Shown: positions 8,114 to 20,691, counted from the first letter of the stretch. The stretch is 64,000 nucleotides of DNA from Naegleria lovaniensis (GCF_003324165.1 NW_025407824.1:372001-436000), one strand, 5' to 3'. The notes: generated from the letters alone by a model not told the origin. Made by a program: numbers and translations.

Positions 8114-11100
8114 ATGGCTCATCGACTCTTCACAAATCCAAATAATAATAATAACAGTAACAATAATAATCACATGATGTATGGATCTCTTTCTCCACCA
8201 ATAGATCAAGTACGTAGACACTCGTTTGAAGGTGTTGGTAGTGGTGTTGGTGGTTCGAGTAATAGTATTGGCACTTCTTCTTCTTCATTGTTAAACAACA
8301 ATATTCACTCTTCTGAAGCGCTAGTGTCAAACAACCATCCAACAGGATCCATCCTTGGTAGTAGTAGTAGTAGTAGTGCAATTACTACGAACAATACAAG
8401 TACACACAGCAACCATACACCACCACTACTCCTTTCATCTTCTCTTCCATTGCAACCATACACCACCACAAGTCGTTTGATGCAACAACAACAACAAACA
8501 TCTTCACCTCATCATCATCATCAAAGAACAGCATCAGCATTTCCTGCATCACCTCTTCATCGAGGAACCAGTGAATCTAAAATCAATCCAGAATCTCATG
8601 GTGCACCATCATACATGATTAATGGTGGAATGAATAGTCCTTCAAGTAATCATGTATTTGGTGGTACAAGTAGTAGTAATAATAATAATTCACCACGAGT
8701 ACAAACTCCTTCATCACTCACTCCATCACGTCATCATAGTGTTCATGTGAGTGGTAGTGGTGGTATGAGTAGTGGTGGTGCTAATAATTTTATTCATGAT
8801 CTCTCACCATCTCTATTGATCCATTCAACAACAACAACTAGTAGTAGTAGTACTAGTAATAATAATAGTAATACTCATAATAATATTCAACACTCGAGTG
8901 ACACATCTTCCAATAATGATATGAATTTAATGTTCATGATGATGGATCAGTCTGTTATTAATCAATCATCAAATATTAGAACTTCGTTGAAATATGATCG
9001 AAATAATTCATCATCCAATAATAGTAGTGATAAGAATGCACCTAAATCTGTGTTAATTCAAAATATTGTTCATGATCTTATTGAAGAATTGACAAATATT
9101 ATTAAAAAAGATTTAAATGCACATCATACAGGTCATACTAGTAGTAGTAGTGGTACGAGTGGTATTGGTGGTATTAGTGGTATTGGTGGTATGAGTGGTG
9201 GTCATTCAAGTCATACCTCTCATCATAACAGTGGACAATATTTATCAAGTCATGGAAGTATGGATTTTACATCATCCATGATGATGCATGGTATGAGTGG
9301 TAGTGGTGCTGGTGGTGCTGTTGGTGGTATGAGTGGTGGTACGAGTGGTGGTATGAGTGGTGGTAGTACCGGCATGACAATGAACACTAATTCAATGACA
9401 ACAACCACATCAACTACTACTACAAGTCATAATCAAAATAATAATATCAATAACAATGTCACAACACCAATGAATAACACCAACAATACCAACAATAATA
9501 TTGCCACTACCAACAATATTCTACTTCCTAGTAATATCATGATGATTGGTGGAACAGGTGGATTATTAATGAATAGTGGAATGAATACATCTACTTTGAA
9601 TACTTCTCAAAATAGTTCGAATAGTTCAGGATTATTAATGGGTAATCATTTGAATCATCATTCTTTTAGTAGTGGTATGGGATCGAGTCTTGCAGCTTCT
9701 CTATCGACTAGTACTCTGAATTCGTCGACGAGTAATAATATATTGTACTCTTCATTGAATTTTCAATATGAATATCCTTTTATGACTCCACTTGCAAATC
9801 ATCATGATGACACGACAAGTAAGTATCCTTTTATCGATATACATTAAAGTATATATGAATATTTGCACATTCATTCACAATACATATCATCCATCCATAC
9901 ATATATCACCCATCCATACATAACCCACACACAAAACCATCCATCCATATAACCTATCCATATAACCCACACATACATATATCACCCACACACAAAACCC
10001 ATCCATCCATACATAACCTACACACATACATATCACACACACACACACACACAAAACCAGACAAGTATACAAATATTTATTTTAATAATTCTCATTCTTT
10101 GAAATTACTTTTTAAATATCATAATGAGAATATCATTTCCAAAGTATTTATTTACAAGGAAATTCTTAAAAGAATGCAAGACAATGAAGATAATATTACC
10201 ATTCTACTTTATTGTCTCTATTTATTAAAAACAATATTAACAACATTTAAAAGAGATGATCGACTAGTAGATCAATATAAGAGTATTTATTATTATTGTA
10301 AAGATGTACTTGTAAAGAAACATCGAAATGCTCATTTACAATCTCAAATATCATTTACTATTAAATATTTATATAGATATTTAATTAAAATATTACAAAA
10401 GAATCAATTATATATTCTCAACATGTTAAACTATGATAAGAGAATATCAGGATTGACTTCTCGAGTATTTGAATATTATTTATACAAGAATCGATTATTG
10501 AATAATGAAATATTGAAGTTGTATCAACAACACGAAGATTTTATGAAACAAAAACAATCCTCCAGTGTCATGGATTTTGTTTATTTTGGATCTCAATTTA
10601 GAAAATTTACTAAATTTGAAGATAAACAAGCAGAATTGGATTTGAGTCATCGAGTATTAAATGTTGAGAATATGGATACCATTAGACATCAAATTGCAAG
10701 TATTGAACATGAGATTAGAAATCAAGGTCATCGAGAAGAACATGACACTTCTATTATTGATGAATTATTATTACCAAATATATCTCAATACATTGATCAA
10801 TACTATGAATATAAGGATAATAATGATCAATATATTGAATCTATTATAGATAATTATGATCAATTTAATACTATATTAAATCAAATCGTGAATGGATGTA
10901 GTAGTAACTTGATTGCAGATGAAAACAAACTCAATGACGCATGTCTATTATTTGTCATGATGGTTTCACATGCTGTTTATGGTGGTAGTGCTCAAAATGG
11001 TCATGTGTCATCCATTCCTAGTCATATTCATTCGTATCATCATAACAAACTCACCATGAAACAATTGAATAGTTTCTTTTTAGAAATGATGGACAATCAT

Positions 11101-13665
11101 TCACTCACATCCGTCTATTATGTATTTAAACTTTTATTTAATATTTATTATTATAATTTGAGTTTATATGAAATGTATCAAAATATTCCAAGTATTGAAG
11201 TTGTGTTGAGTGATTTATTTTCTAAATTTTGTGATATGGCCATGGTGTTTTATACAAGTCATCATGACAAGTTGAATAGTACCAAATCAATGAGTAGTAG
11301 TACCATGAGTAGTAGTACCAAATCAATGAGTAGTAGTACCATGAATAGTAGTACCAAATCAATGAGTAGTAGTACCATGAATAGTACCATGAATAGTATC
11401 CATCCAAGTCAAAGAGATGAACAATTATTGGAACAAATCAAAGCATCAATCTGTGAAATGTTATCCTTCTTTTTATATCATCATTTTATGATTTATAATA
11501 CGAATCATAATCCACTCTTATCAACGAACACTCATGGAATCAATGTATTGGTCATTGAATTGAATCCACAAATTCTCATTGATGATTTAGATATTCGAGT
11601 CGTCTATGATTTGATTTTGTATAGTTTGAATGGTGAAATGAGTGTGAATAGTACGAATAGTACTACTACGACGAAGACCAAGACGACGACGACGACGAGT
11701 GCGAGTACTACTACGAACACGAACAGTACTACTAACACGAACAGTACTACGAACAGTACTACAGAGAATACTACCACTTCTTCTTCGAGTACGACTACTA
11801 CTACTACTACTCAACAACATGTGGGAGAGCATTATGATCTATTAATAGCATTATTGTGTTTCCAACTGAATCAACAACCTCAATTATTACAAAAATTACC
11901 CTCTAAAATTGATTCTATCATTGATCTCTATAGCTCTTATAACTATTTATTGAATATGAATAGCAAATATAATCTATTTCTCATAATATTTGATTATATC
12001 ATTCAAAAAGAATTACCAAGTATTGATCCATTTCAAAGAGATTTATTATTTTTAATCTTTGATAAGAGTAATTTACCAATCTATGGTCATTATTTATTTA
12101 AATTTATGCCCAATGTTGATAAGAATTTTACCTTTGTTAAATTATTTACTAAATTCTTTTATTCGAATTTTGTCATGAAATCAGAGAATACATTGATACC
12201 ACTTGGTAATAATTTTGATATGGAGAGTATGATGAAATTTATTATTGGATTACAACGATTGTCATGTCATTATTTAAATTGTGAATTTAAACCATACATT
12301 TCTCAACTTTTAACAATTCACTCGAATTTGACATCTCCTCGTAGTGGTGTGAGTGTTACTTCTTCTAGTGCTGCTATTTCTTCTTCTAGTACTACTAGTT
12401 CTACTAGTTCTACTAGTTCTAGTACTACTACTGCTTCTACTACTACTTCTAGTACTACTCACTCATTGAATTTATTTGATCATTTATTGAAAGATTTAAT
12501 TTTTGATATCCATGATGAATCCAATCGAAGACAAGGTGAACTTGCATTATTTAATATTATGAAATTTACTGAAGATTATGATTCATTGACGAGTTCTTCG
12601 ACATTGAATTATTCGAGTTATTTGGGAAGTACTACTACTAGTGGCGTTTTGAATCAAACAACAAATTCTTCTTCTTCTACTACCATCAATCATTACTATT
12701 CAGAATTGAGACAACAAATGAATCAATTACTCAATGAAATGATTCATCATGATTATGCTCCAATTCGAATGATTTATTTAAATTTATTAGAAAAAAAGAT
12801 TCAATTATTGAAATCGAAATGTACCACACATGGTGATAGTGAAAAAGTGAAACTCATGATCAAAACATTGAATGAATCTCTTCTAGAATGTATTGTAAAT
12901 AGAAAAGAGACAGATACAAGAATATTGATGAGAGCCTTTCATTTGGTGTTTGATTTTATATCCGTGTGTACATTTCCACATTCTTATCATCAAATGTATT
13001 CCAATTCTGGTGGTAGTGGTAGTAGTGGTGGTGGTATTGGTAGTAATAATAATAACAATACTAATAGTACTAATAATGGTACTACGACTACTACTACTAA
13101 TAGTAATAATCATAATACTAGTACTGGTAATCATCGTACAACAACCTCACACTCTTCATCCTTTCATTCGAACAATAGTAGCAATGCAAATCATTCTACT
13201 AATGGTATTGCTGGTCACTCTTCCTATCCACTCTATCATCAAGTCTTCAATATGGACATTTATGATTTATTCTTGAATGGACATGTTAGTATTCCATTCT
13301 ATTTATTGAAAGATATTAGTATTAGTATTTTGTATTATTTATTTGAGTCATTACATGCTTCCACTCCACAAACTCGTCAACTCTCTTCCATTTCTTCGAT
13401 TTTACTCATTCTCATTATTGAAAAGTGTAACAAATCTCCACATGTATTGGCGAGTATTGGTGGTATTACATTCTTTAAGAATTTACTTCAACAAGAGAGA
13501 TATAATGCTACCATTCTCTATTACACAAGCAAGTATTTGATGAAACAATTGAGTCAATCTTTTCCAAAAGAGTATTACAAGTATTTATCAAATTTAATTT
13601 TAAAAGCACAAACAGAGAATTTACCAAACTTGTTGCAAAATCCTTACAATCCTTTCTTTATTTAA
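8114..13665 (+). CDS. 1769-residue Ser/Asn-rich protein, one intron
   Basis: Exons are 8114-9818 and 10061-13665. The donor is ACAA|GTAAGT (phase 1) and the acceptor AAAACCAG at 10060; this is the only nearby AG that restores the frame and it gives a 242-nt CA-rich intron. The first ~560 residues are almost wholly Ser/Asn/Gly/Met/His low complexity, with one helical segment (SVLIQNIVHDLIEELTNIIK). After the junction a long alpha-helical body begins (KVFIYKEILKRMQ, LLYCLYLLKTIL, TIKYLYRYLIKILQKNQ), broken by Ser/Thr/Asn inserts, and continues to the stop. The body reads like a helical-repeat or ANTH/VHS-like scaffold; a weak resemblance of the first helices to ANTH domains is noted but not claimed. 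No function is assigned. Confidence 0.75.
9880..10058. repeat. CATCCATA and CA-rich simple sequence in intron
   Basis: Degenerate CCATCCATA/ACACATAC repeats end in a pure CA run (about 10033-10053) just before the 3' splice site of the 8114-13665 gene. The pyrimidine tract normally expected before an acceptor is replaced by CA repeat, which may affect splicing efficiency. Confidence 0.75.
11284..11388 (+). repeat. 36-bp coding tandem repeat
   Basis: Two full copies and a 33-base third copy of a unit beginning AAATCAATGAGTAGTAG encode repeats of 12 residues (KSMSSSTMxSST). The unit is a multiple of three and stays in frame within the 1769-residue protein. Confidence 0.85.
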
Positions 13666-13827
13666 TAAAATTTATTGTCAAGTGTTAATGACTGTGTTTT
13701 TGGGTTTGACTCTGCGATTTCTTCTTGATCATGGTGTCGCTCCTAAACTCGCCCTGTGTGACTCTGACGGGTTCAAGAGATGGGAACTGACAACATTGTT
13801 TATTTACAATTTATTGGAAAACACAAT

Positions 13828-14577
13828 TTACTCCCAATCATCTTCGTCTGAAGCTTCAGTAGTGTTTGTTGTTGTGTGATGGTCTAGATGAGTGGTTGCC
13901 ATCTCTCGATTCGATTCAACAGCATGACTGCTAGGTGTAGTAGAAGCACGAGCAGCATCGGACACGAGTAACGAACCATTATTGCTTTCAACAATACCTG
14001 ATAATTGTATCTTAATAAATTCTTTTACATCGTTGACTGTTTTAAATTCATCACTTTCAAGTATTTCATTCAAAACATTTAAATAAAATTCTTCACGAGT
14101 CGTAGTAGTGTTCGTATTCTTTGTCTCTTCTTTCAACGATTCAAATAATTTTCTCTTTTTTTCAAATTCTTCGAAATTAATTTTCAATTGAAAGTATCTC
14201 TTCCAAAATAATAAATAGGAGACTTGAGAAGGTACTAATTTCATATGAATATCTTTAAGAATTGAATCATTTTCTAATATTAATGTAATATCTGTTGTCA
14301 CTTGATCAGAATTGATATCAATTTGAATTGTATTTAAATCATTTTCATCTGTTAAATAAATGGGTTGTAAATAAGATTGTTCATTATGAAGTATTTCCGA
14401 GAGTGTGGTTGTGAGAGATGATGATGGTTGTTCCGAGGATGACGATGGTGGTGGTGGTAATTGTAATTCATTGGAAACAACTGCAGCAAATTCGTTTAAA
14501 TCCTTCTTGTACAGTTCAATGAGATTGGCACTGTTTTGAGCAACAGTTTCTGTGATGGATTTGAAATATTCAAACAT
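13828..14577 (-). CDS. BSD-domain protein (BSDC1/SYAP1-like)
   Basis: A single exon of 249 residues from ATG at 14577. Residues ~105-165 form a BSD domain, with the diagnostic hydrophobic pattern and paired aromatics in LVPSQVSYLLFWKRYFQL after an acidic stretch (ILENDSILKDIHMK). The N-terminal helix (FEYFKSITETVAQNSANLIE) and acidic C-terminal end (EASDEDDWE) match the layout of BSDC1/synapse-associated-protein-like members, in which the N-terminal region is a coiled helix and the tail is acidic with a Trp. Family function is poorly defined; some members act in endomembrane or signalling roles. It diverges from the SDHAF4 gene with 105 bp between the starts. Confidence 0.85.
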   Translation of the reverse strand: MFEYFKSITETVAQNSANLIELYKKDLNEFAAVVSNELQLPPPPSSSSEQPSSSLTTTLSEILHNEQSYLQPIYLTDENDLNTIQIDINSDQVTTDITLILENDSILKDIHMKLVPSQVSYLLFWKRYFQLKINFEEFEKKRKLFESLKEETKNTNTTTTREEFYLNVLNEILESDEFKTVNDVKEFIKIQLSGIVESNNGSLLVSDAARASTTPSSHAVESNREMATTHLDHHTTTNTTEASDEDDWE

Positions 14578-14682
14578 GTTGGGAATTATGATGATTGGGT
14601 GGTTGTTATTTTCAGATCACAATCAACGTTCCCGTGAAGAGAATGCACAAAAAATCGAACGATAATTTTTTTATTAAAAAAA

Positions 14683-15297
14683 ATGAAAAGACAGTTTATA
14701 AGTTGGAAGAGACCATCCGCAATGTTGTTGCAACTTGAAGGCTCAACAAGAATACCATTCTTCCGATACTTTTCAACAACATGGCATACAAATAATAATA
14801 ATAACACAACAAATACATCATCCAATCAACCCAACAATATCACCACATCCAACACCACAACTAACGATAATTTTGTCTTTTCATTAGAAGATTTAGAAAG
14901 AGTCAAAGAACAATTAGTACAAACAATAATGACACAAGAAAATTCAAGAATACCATTACCATCTCCAGGTAAATCAAGTGGTAATGAAGCTATTGATGAA
15001 GCAACAAAACAATGGAGATTAACAAACACCAAAGACGATGAAAATTTACAAAAATTATTCAAATCCACACGAACCAAACACAACACTCGTGCTGCAACGA
15101 CTCTTCTCGAACAATCACAAATGAATATGGAAGGTGATGAAAATTCAGATGATTTTGAAGTGGGTGTTGAGAAGGAAGAACTTGCAAAATATGTCAATCC
15201 CTATAATCCAGAGACTGGTGAAGTGAATGGACCAAAAGGTGCAGAACCAACGAGATTTGGTGATTGGGAAAAGAGTGGAAGATGTGTTGATTTTTAA
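14683..15297 (+). CDS. SDHAF4: Succinate dehydrogenase assembly factor 4
   Basis: A protein of 204 residues; ATG at 14683 follows eight A. SDHAF4 binds flavinylated SdhA in the mitochondrial matrix, limits off-pathway oxidation and hands SdhA to SdhB. The C-terminal block is unmistakable: YVNPYNPETGEVNGPKGAEP followed by TRFGDWEKSGRCVDF, the DUF1674 signature. The N terminus is basic with Arg, Ser and aromatic residues (ISWKRPSAMLL, RIPFFRYFSTT) and fits a mitochondrial presequence. Between them lies an unusually long Asn/Thr linker and a helical segment, making it about twice the length of the human protein. The complex it serves feeds the same citric-acid cycle as the aconitase at 45.7-48.3 kb, but the two are not close neighbours. 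Confidence 0.93.
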   Translation: MKRQFISWKRPSAMLLQLEGSTRIPFFRYFSTTWHTNNNNNTTNTSSNQPNNITTSNTTTNDNFVFSLEDLERVKEQLVQTIMTQENSRIPLPSPGKSSGNEAIDEATKQWRLTNTKDDENLQKLFKSTRTKHNTRAATTLLEQSQMNMEGDENSDDFEVGVEKEELAKYVNPYNPETGEVNGPKGAEPTRFGDWEKSGRCVDF

Positions 15298-15410
15298 TAG
15301 TTTGTATGCATGACTATGGTTAAAATTATTATCATGGATCCATTCAAGTCATGGATGATGCATGGATAGAATGATGAGAGTGTGTGATGATGAATGATGG
15401 ATCGAAAGTT

Positions 15411-16832
15411 TTATGGTTGATTCATGACCTTTGAAATAATTCTTCTAAATCTCATGACATTCAACTTTTCCAAAATAAACTTGAACAGGAAGGTAATCTT
15501 ATTCACTCTCTTCCTAAATCCAATGGTTGCCATACCTTCACTATATTTCTGACATGTATCAAAACTCAATTTAGATGATTGTTCATAGAGTGTGAGTGCT
15601 TCACGTGTAAAACCATGTTCTTTCAAATGAATGGCTAATTGTACTGCATCATGAATGGCAATAAATGTTTGTTGATACAGAGTTGGATCCACACTATGAG
15701 CAACATTACCAATAGCAACAACACTCGAATCATCGGTGGAGTGATATAATTGTTTCAATTCATGATCATAGGCAATTTGTGAAGATGCCACCACTCCCAC
15801 CCGATCTCTAGAATGGAATAATTGTCGGACATTATCCAAAACAGAATCTACACCATTGTCTCTCAAATTAGAGTGAATTTTAAAGACAAAATGTAAACAA
15901 GTAGTATTCACTCTTTCTGCACCAAGTGCACTGTGTTTTGGAATGTATTGAATACTACTCAATCCAAGTTGTTGATTTGGAAGAGGAATGAGACTGAGTC
16001 TACTAGAATTATTCCACCATTCAAATATTCTTGATTCATAATCAATATCAGATGGACATGGCATGATAATAGTATCACATTCATAGAAGCGAGATCGAAT
16101 CATGGATTCATTTCCTAATTTAGATTGTAAATATTTCAGTGTAGTAGAGTGTTGAACATCTTCTTCAGCAGCAACTAACAAGTCAACATGTCTCTTTGCA
16201 ATGGCCTTTTTTGATGAAATGGCAATTTTACCATTACTACCATCATTGACTGCTCTGACATTATCATGAACTATATTAATATTTTGGTGTTTTTGAGCCT
16301 TTTCTAATAAGAGTTTGATAAGGAAGCTCTTTTGAATGCTATACAAGCCTTCAGGAGGTGCAATATTTTTCAAATCCATAACAGTAATTGGATTTCTAAT
16401 ATCAGCTCGAATAATATGATAATGTGATAGATTCTTAGCATAGGGTGATTTTGTTACATCAATTCCACAATAATCACGTAACATGTTTACGCATTGTTGG
16501 GACAAAACACATGCTTCATCTTTGAGTGGATTAGGATTGGAATAAACATCAATAGATTTAATTTCATTGTTATCAGTGCTACTACCAGTAGAATTTAATT
16601 GCGAAAGAGCAAGAGAGAATACGAGACCTTCCACGCTATGACCGCTCACTCCGATAGTTTTTGGAGCGAAGGAGCTGAAACAAGTGGAGAAGAAGCGATT
16701 GTTGTTAGTGTTGGAAAATATGTTGCTTGAATAACCATGTTGATAACCAACAATGCTTTTAGACAATTTGTTTTGATGATGAAAGGCTTTGCTTGAAGAT
16801 TGAAGACATTGGAAGAGAGTCTTTTGCATCAT
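15411..16832 (-). CDS. FAD-monooxygenase-like mitochondrial protein, degenerate FAD motifs
   Basis: A protein of 473 residues. The start is ATG at 16832 (with a second ATG beside it at 16829), directly after eight A; the frame stays open upstream but only from TTG. The first ~50 residues are basic and Ser-rich and end RFFST, a likely matrix presequence. The body follows the PHBH-type fold: an N-terminal Rossmann strand (TIGVSGHSVEGLVFSLAL), a middle strand (RHVDLLVAAEEDVQHS) and a C-terminal block (SVVAIGNVAHSVDPT) followed by IAIHDAVQLAIHL. In active members these sites read GxGxxG, a DG motif and GD; here all three are changed. It may be a divergent COQ6/salicylate-hydroxylase relative or a protein that no longer binds FAD. 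Substrate unknown. Confidence 0.65.
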   Translation of the reverse strand: MMQKTLFQCLQSSSKAFHHQNKLSKSIVGYQHGYSSNIFSNTNNNRFFSTCFSSFAPKTIGVSGHSVEGLVFSLALSQLNSTGSSTDNNEIKSIDVYSNPNPLKDEACVLSQQCVNMLRDYCGIDVTKSPYAKNLSHYHIIRADIRNPITVMDLKNIAPPEGLYSIQKSFLIKLLLEKAQKHQNINIVHDNVRAVNDGSNGKIAISSKKAIAKRHVDLLVAAEEDVQHSTTLKYLQSKLGNESMIRSRFYECDTIIMPCPSDIDYESRIFEWWNNSSRLSLIPLPNQQLGLSSIQYIPKHSALGAERVNTTCLHFVFKIHSNLRDNGVDSVLDNVRQLFHSRDRVGVVASSQIAYDHELKQLYHSTDDSSVVAIGNVAHSVDPTLYQQTFIAIHDAVQLAIHLKEHGFTREALTLYEQSSKLSFDTCQKYSEGMATIGFRKRVNKITFLFKFILEKLNVMRFRRIISKVMNQP

Positions 16833-17076
16833 TTTTTTTGTGGCGTTCAGAAAACCAGCACTATCAATGACAAAGGCCCAAAAAACTTTAAGATGTAGTT
16901 CGAATCCCAACTTTGCATTGGTGTGCTCATATTACCACAATATATTATTTTTGAGTGGGAGCTCCGTTCTCTTAATAGCCACCATGCTCGACCCATATTG
17001 AATCAAGTAGAGAAATTCTTGTTCATTTCATGAACAATATTACAATGAATGGATCGTCTCTTTATGTAAAAGAAGG

Positions 17077-20000
17077 TTACTTTTTCGATGTGTGTGGTTG
17101 TTGTTGTTGTTTGGTAGTGCTGCTGCTGCTACTATGTTGTGAATTTGCCAAAGTTGCAACTGATTGAGGCTGTCTAGTGGCTGTAGTCAATGTAGTAATA
17201 TTAGAAGAAGGTGCACCATGAATATGATGATGATGCACAACGGTGGTAGGTGTAGATACGACTTGAATGGAGGGTGGTTGTGATACAGCCATTCTCATTG
17301 CAGTGTTGGAGTGAGTGGTTGTTGTTGTGATCTGACCTCCACTTCCATCACTGCTCGTCACTGTTGTTAATGTTGTTGGATTCAACACACCTGCTGTTGT
17401 TGAAGCTGTTGTTGAAGCTGTTGTTGAGGTATTGGATAACTGAATGAAACCAGGTGTTGTTCCTTGATGTGTGGGTGGTGGTGGTGGTGGGGGTGGTAAT
17501 AAACCTGTTGTGAATCCAAATGGTGGTGGTGGTGGTGCATACGAGGGATGAAAATTAAACATTGAAATCATGAAGGGGTGAGGTTGAGAAACAAAACCAA
17601 GAAGTGGTTGAGTGGTCGTTATTGGAACACCTAGAGCAGTCATGACTGGTGGTGTGATGAGGGAGGGAGTAGGAGTTGTAGTTGCAGTCGCTGTAGTTGC
17701 AGTACCACTCGAACTGGATTCACGTGTGTGGGTGGTTCCTGCACTCAAGGAACGATTGGATCTGGAAGGTTGTTGTGTGGAATCTTTCTTTGGCCTTCCT
17801 CGTTTTTTGGATGGCTCTGTGGCCATTGAGCTTGTACTAGTCGTGCTGCTACTTGTGGATACTGTGTTGTTGCTTGTAGTAGTAGTCGCAGTCGCAGTTG
17901 CAGTCAAAACATCATGATCTGCAGATGAGGAGGACATACCCGTCTCAGCGACCACACTACTACTTGCTTGTAAAGAAGACAATGTAGCAGGACCACTACT
18001 ATTATTACTACTAGTATTGCTAGTATTAATAATACCACTCATAGTAGAATTTGTACTTCCAAATGCCAATGCAAGATTCAAACTAGTATTGAGTGTACTT
18101 TCATAGTTCATTCCAATGACATCCAATGCATCTCTTTGCTCCCCAACCATGCATGCAGTATCTACAAACTCATTCATGATGGTATCCTCGTCCTCCTTTT
18201 CAGTAATATTACATTCAGACAAGGATTCATGATGACTCTGAGTGGGGTTGGTCATGACGACCATCGAATCAGCATCAGAAACCACTTCTTTCATAAATTC
18301 AAAATTCTCAGCAAAATATGAATCATAGAGAGTATTCTTCATTTCCAGACGTGGTGTAGAATCAACGATTGATTCCATGGATGTATTGGCAGCCACAGAA
18401 CATGAGGCACCTGATGTGGATCCAGGTTGTATGGTATCAAGTATCAATTTTGGTGGTTGTAACTTTTTAGATTGTGCTGCAGACATGAATACAAAGGATG
18501 ACTCATTCTTCTTCTTCTTTTTCTTTGGAATCATACATATGGATGTTACAAGTGAATTAATCATTGGTGCTCGAAGTGGTTTTCTGAAACTAGGTGTCTT
18601 GGTCAGAGAAGGTATGGAATGTGGTTGGGAAAATGGTGTGAATGGAGTGCTAGTTGTTGTTGTTGCTGTTGAATGATAGGGTCCAATATTATGGTTCATG
18701 CTGCTATTACTACTCATGTTACTAGTCATATTACCACCCATATTACTACTCATTATTCCACCAATAGAAGTGTGAATTTTTCGTAAACGACTCATCCTTA
18801 ATGACTCAATAATTTCACTCTCAGATTTCTCATACCTTGACAAATTCTCCATCTGAGAATAGGATGCTTTTGGTGTATGATCTAATTTAGAGGCAAGTTG
18901 ATGGTATTTGTGATAACATGACTCGGCACTTCGAAATGGTATTAATGCATTAGTTTCTAAATGCTCTAAATAATTTGAAAGAATTTCTGAAACACTATTC
19001 CAATTCACAACAAGCATTCCTTGTGAATCATCCGTAATCATCATATTCTTTACAATTTTCATTAAGAGAATCTCTTCTTCTTGTGACCAAGGAATGGAAT
19101 CCTCTAAATATCCTCCTCCTGTTGTGGTGGTAGATGATAAGGATGGTGGTCCCATTAGTGGTGGAAATGTCATTGCGGACACATTCTTTTTTCTTCTCGG
19201 AGGACTGAGAGGATTCATGGTATTCATGGGAGCGGTGATGGGGGTGGTCGTTGTGGTGGTAGTAGTACTGGAACTCGTCATGGCAGTCATACTAGTACCA
19301 GCAGTAGTACTAGTAGTAGTAGTAGCACTGGTACTGCTAGAGGATGGCATCACTCCACTAGTCGTAATACTTGTATTCGTTTCTGTGCTTCTACCACGTG
19401 TGTTCATGGTCATATTTTGTGGAAGTACCATAATCTTTGAAGATCTTTGAAGAGATTTCGAAGGAGGTTTGAGAGGACTGCCATGAGGTTGAATAATGGT
19501 AACCGTTGAGGCTGTGTTAGGCATTATGAATGAAGAGGTACCACTCGAAGATTGTTGTTGTAATTTTGCTAAACGTGAGGTTGGTTTCTTTAGACTGCTA
19601 CTCGTTGTTGGCCTAGAGTGTTGAGGAGCCTTAGAGGTTAAAGTCGAGGATATGGAAGGATTTGTTGTAATAGTAGTATTGCCATGTAATGATTGTAGAC
19701 TTGGTGATGATCGATGGGAATGTTCAATAATTGGTTCGTACCTGTAGTGGCAGTAGTAGTAGAATCATGATGAGGAGTCCCACTCATGGGTTTGTTGTTG
19801 TCATTGGATGTTGCTGTTGCTGGTGGCACGACCTGTTTTTTGTCATGAGAAATTCTCTTTTTTGGACGACGTTGTAAAGTGACGATGGGAACAGTTTCAT
19901 TCAAAGGATCTAATTCCTCTACATTCAAGTTTTGGGGAGGGTCTTGTACTTTCTGTGTAGTTTGAACAAGAGCAGTATGATTATGAATGGTGTTCATACC

Positions 20001-20504
20001 AGTACTTGGTGAAACGCGACGACCCACGTTAGAGTCAATCGTTGAACTCGAAGGGTTATTCATGATCGGGTGAGATTCATCCAAACCAGAAAACAGTATC
20101 ATGTCATCAATGGATCCACTTCCAATTTCACAAAAATCATCAAGATGTGAGGATGGTAAGGAGGATGGATTCGATTGTTCTTCATCTCTTGAATGACTAT
20201 TACTGTTATTAGAATGGTTGTGCAGTAGTGATTTCTTGTCAACCGATACTACTCGATGCGTGTCGTTATGAATGGATGATTCATGCTCTAATTGAGAAGA
20301 ATTACTACTCGTGGACTTGTTCAACCAAGAGCAGTGAGAGGGTGTTTGTTCAAGTTCAGCATGTAATTGTTGTGAAGGTGAAGGTGAGGATGGAAGTGCA
20401 TCCTTATTAAGGAATAGTTCATCAATATCTCCATACAAATCTCTAAGAATTGAAGTTGGAATACAAATTTGTAACGAGTTCCACAATTCTCTTTGATCCT
20501 CATA
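17077..20504 (-). CDS. SANT/AT-hook nuclear protein, possible C-terminal part of EP400-like gene
   Basis: Exons are read as 19742-20504 and 17077-19568 (1084 residues). The first exon opens after a TTAG acceptor at 20505 with YEDQRELWNSLQICIPTS and has no nearby in-frame ATG. A basic motif RRPKKRISHDKK follows. The frame then changes: either a 173-nt intron (donor ACAG|GTACGA, acceptor GTTTAG) or a one-base indel. After it comes a Thr/Ser-rich stretch, then a SANT/Myb-like domain (SIPWSQEEEILLMKIVKNMM, VVNWNSVSEIL, RSAESCYHKYHQL). Next are a KKKKKKN basic patch, an AT-hook (KKRGRPKKD), polyproline and a Gln/His tail. The long helix insertion before the NW motif resembles the SANT of EP400/Domino. 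It probably belongs to the upstream Snf2 gene. Confidence 0.6.
17393..17428. repeat. 12-bp tandem repeat, three copies
   Basis: Three copies of GCTGTTGTTGAA (last copy one base different) encode repeated Ala-Ser-Thr-Thr on the minus strand near the C terminus of the SANT protein. Confidence 0.8.
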
Positions 20505-20691
20505 CTAATCCAAGTATTAAGCGCAATATATTTGCAACATTAGAGTGAAAAATATTTGTACATAGTTAATTGATATATATGAATATTTTCAATAGTATCA
20601 ATTCATTTGATATTCATAAAAATAAAAAGGTCAGTATGTGAAAAATCATAAAATCGTTTATAGAAGTAATTACGTGAAGAGAGTTGTTAGG

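Noticed and set aside
11284-11388. 36-bp regular repeat as a CRISPR-like array
   Set aside because: Units are adjacent with no spacers, in frame and coding; eukaryotic context.
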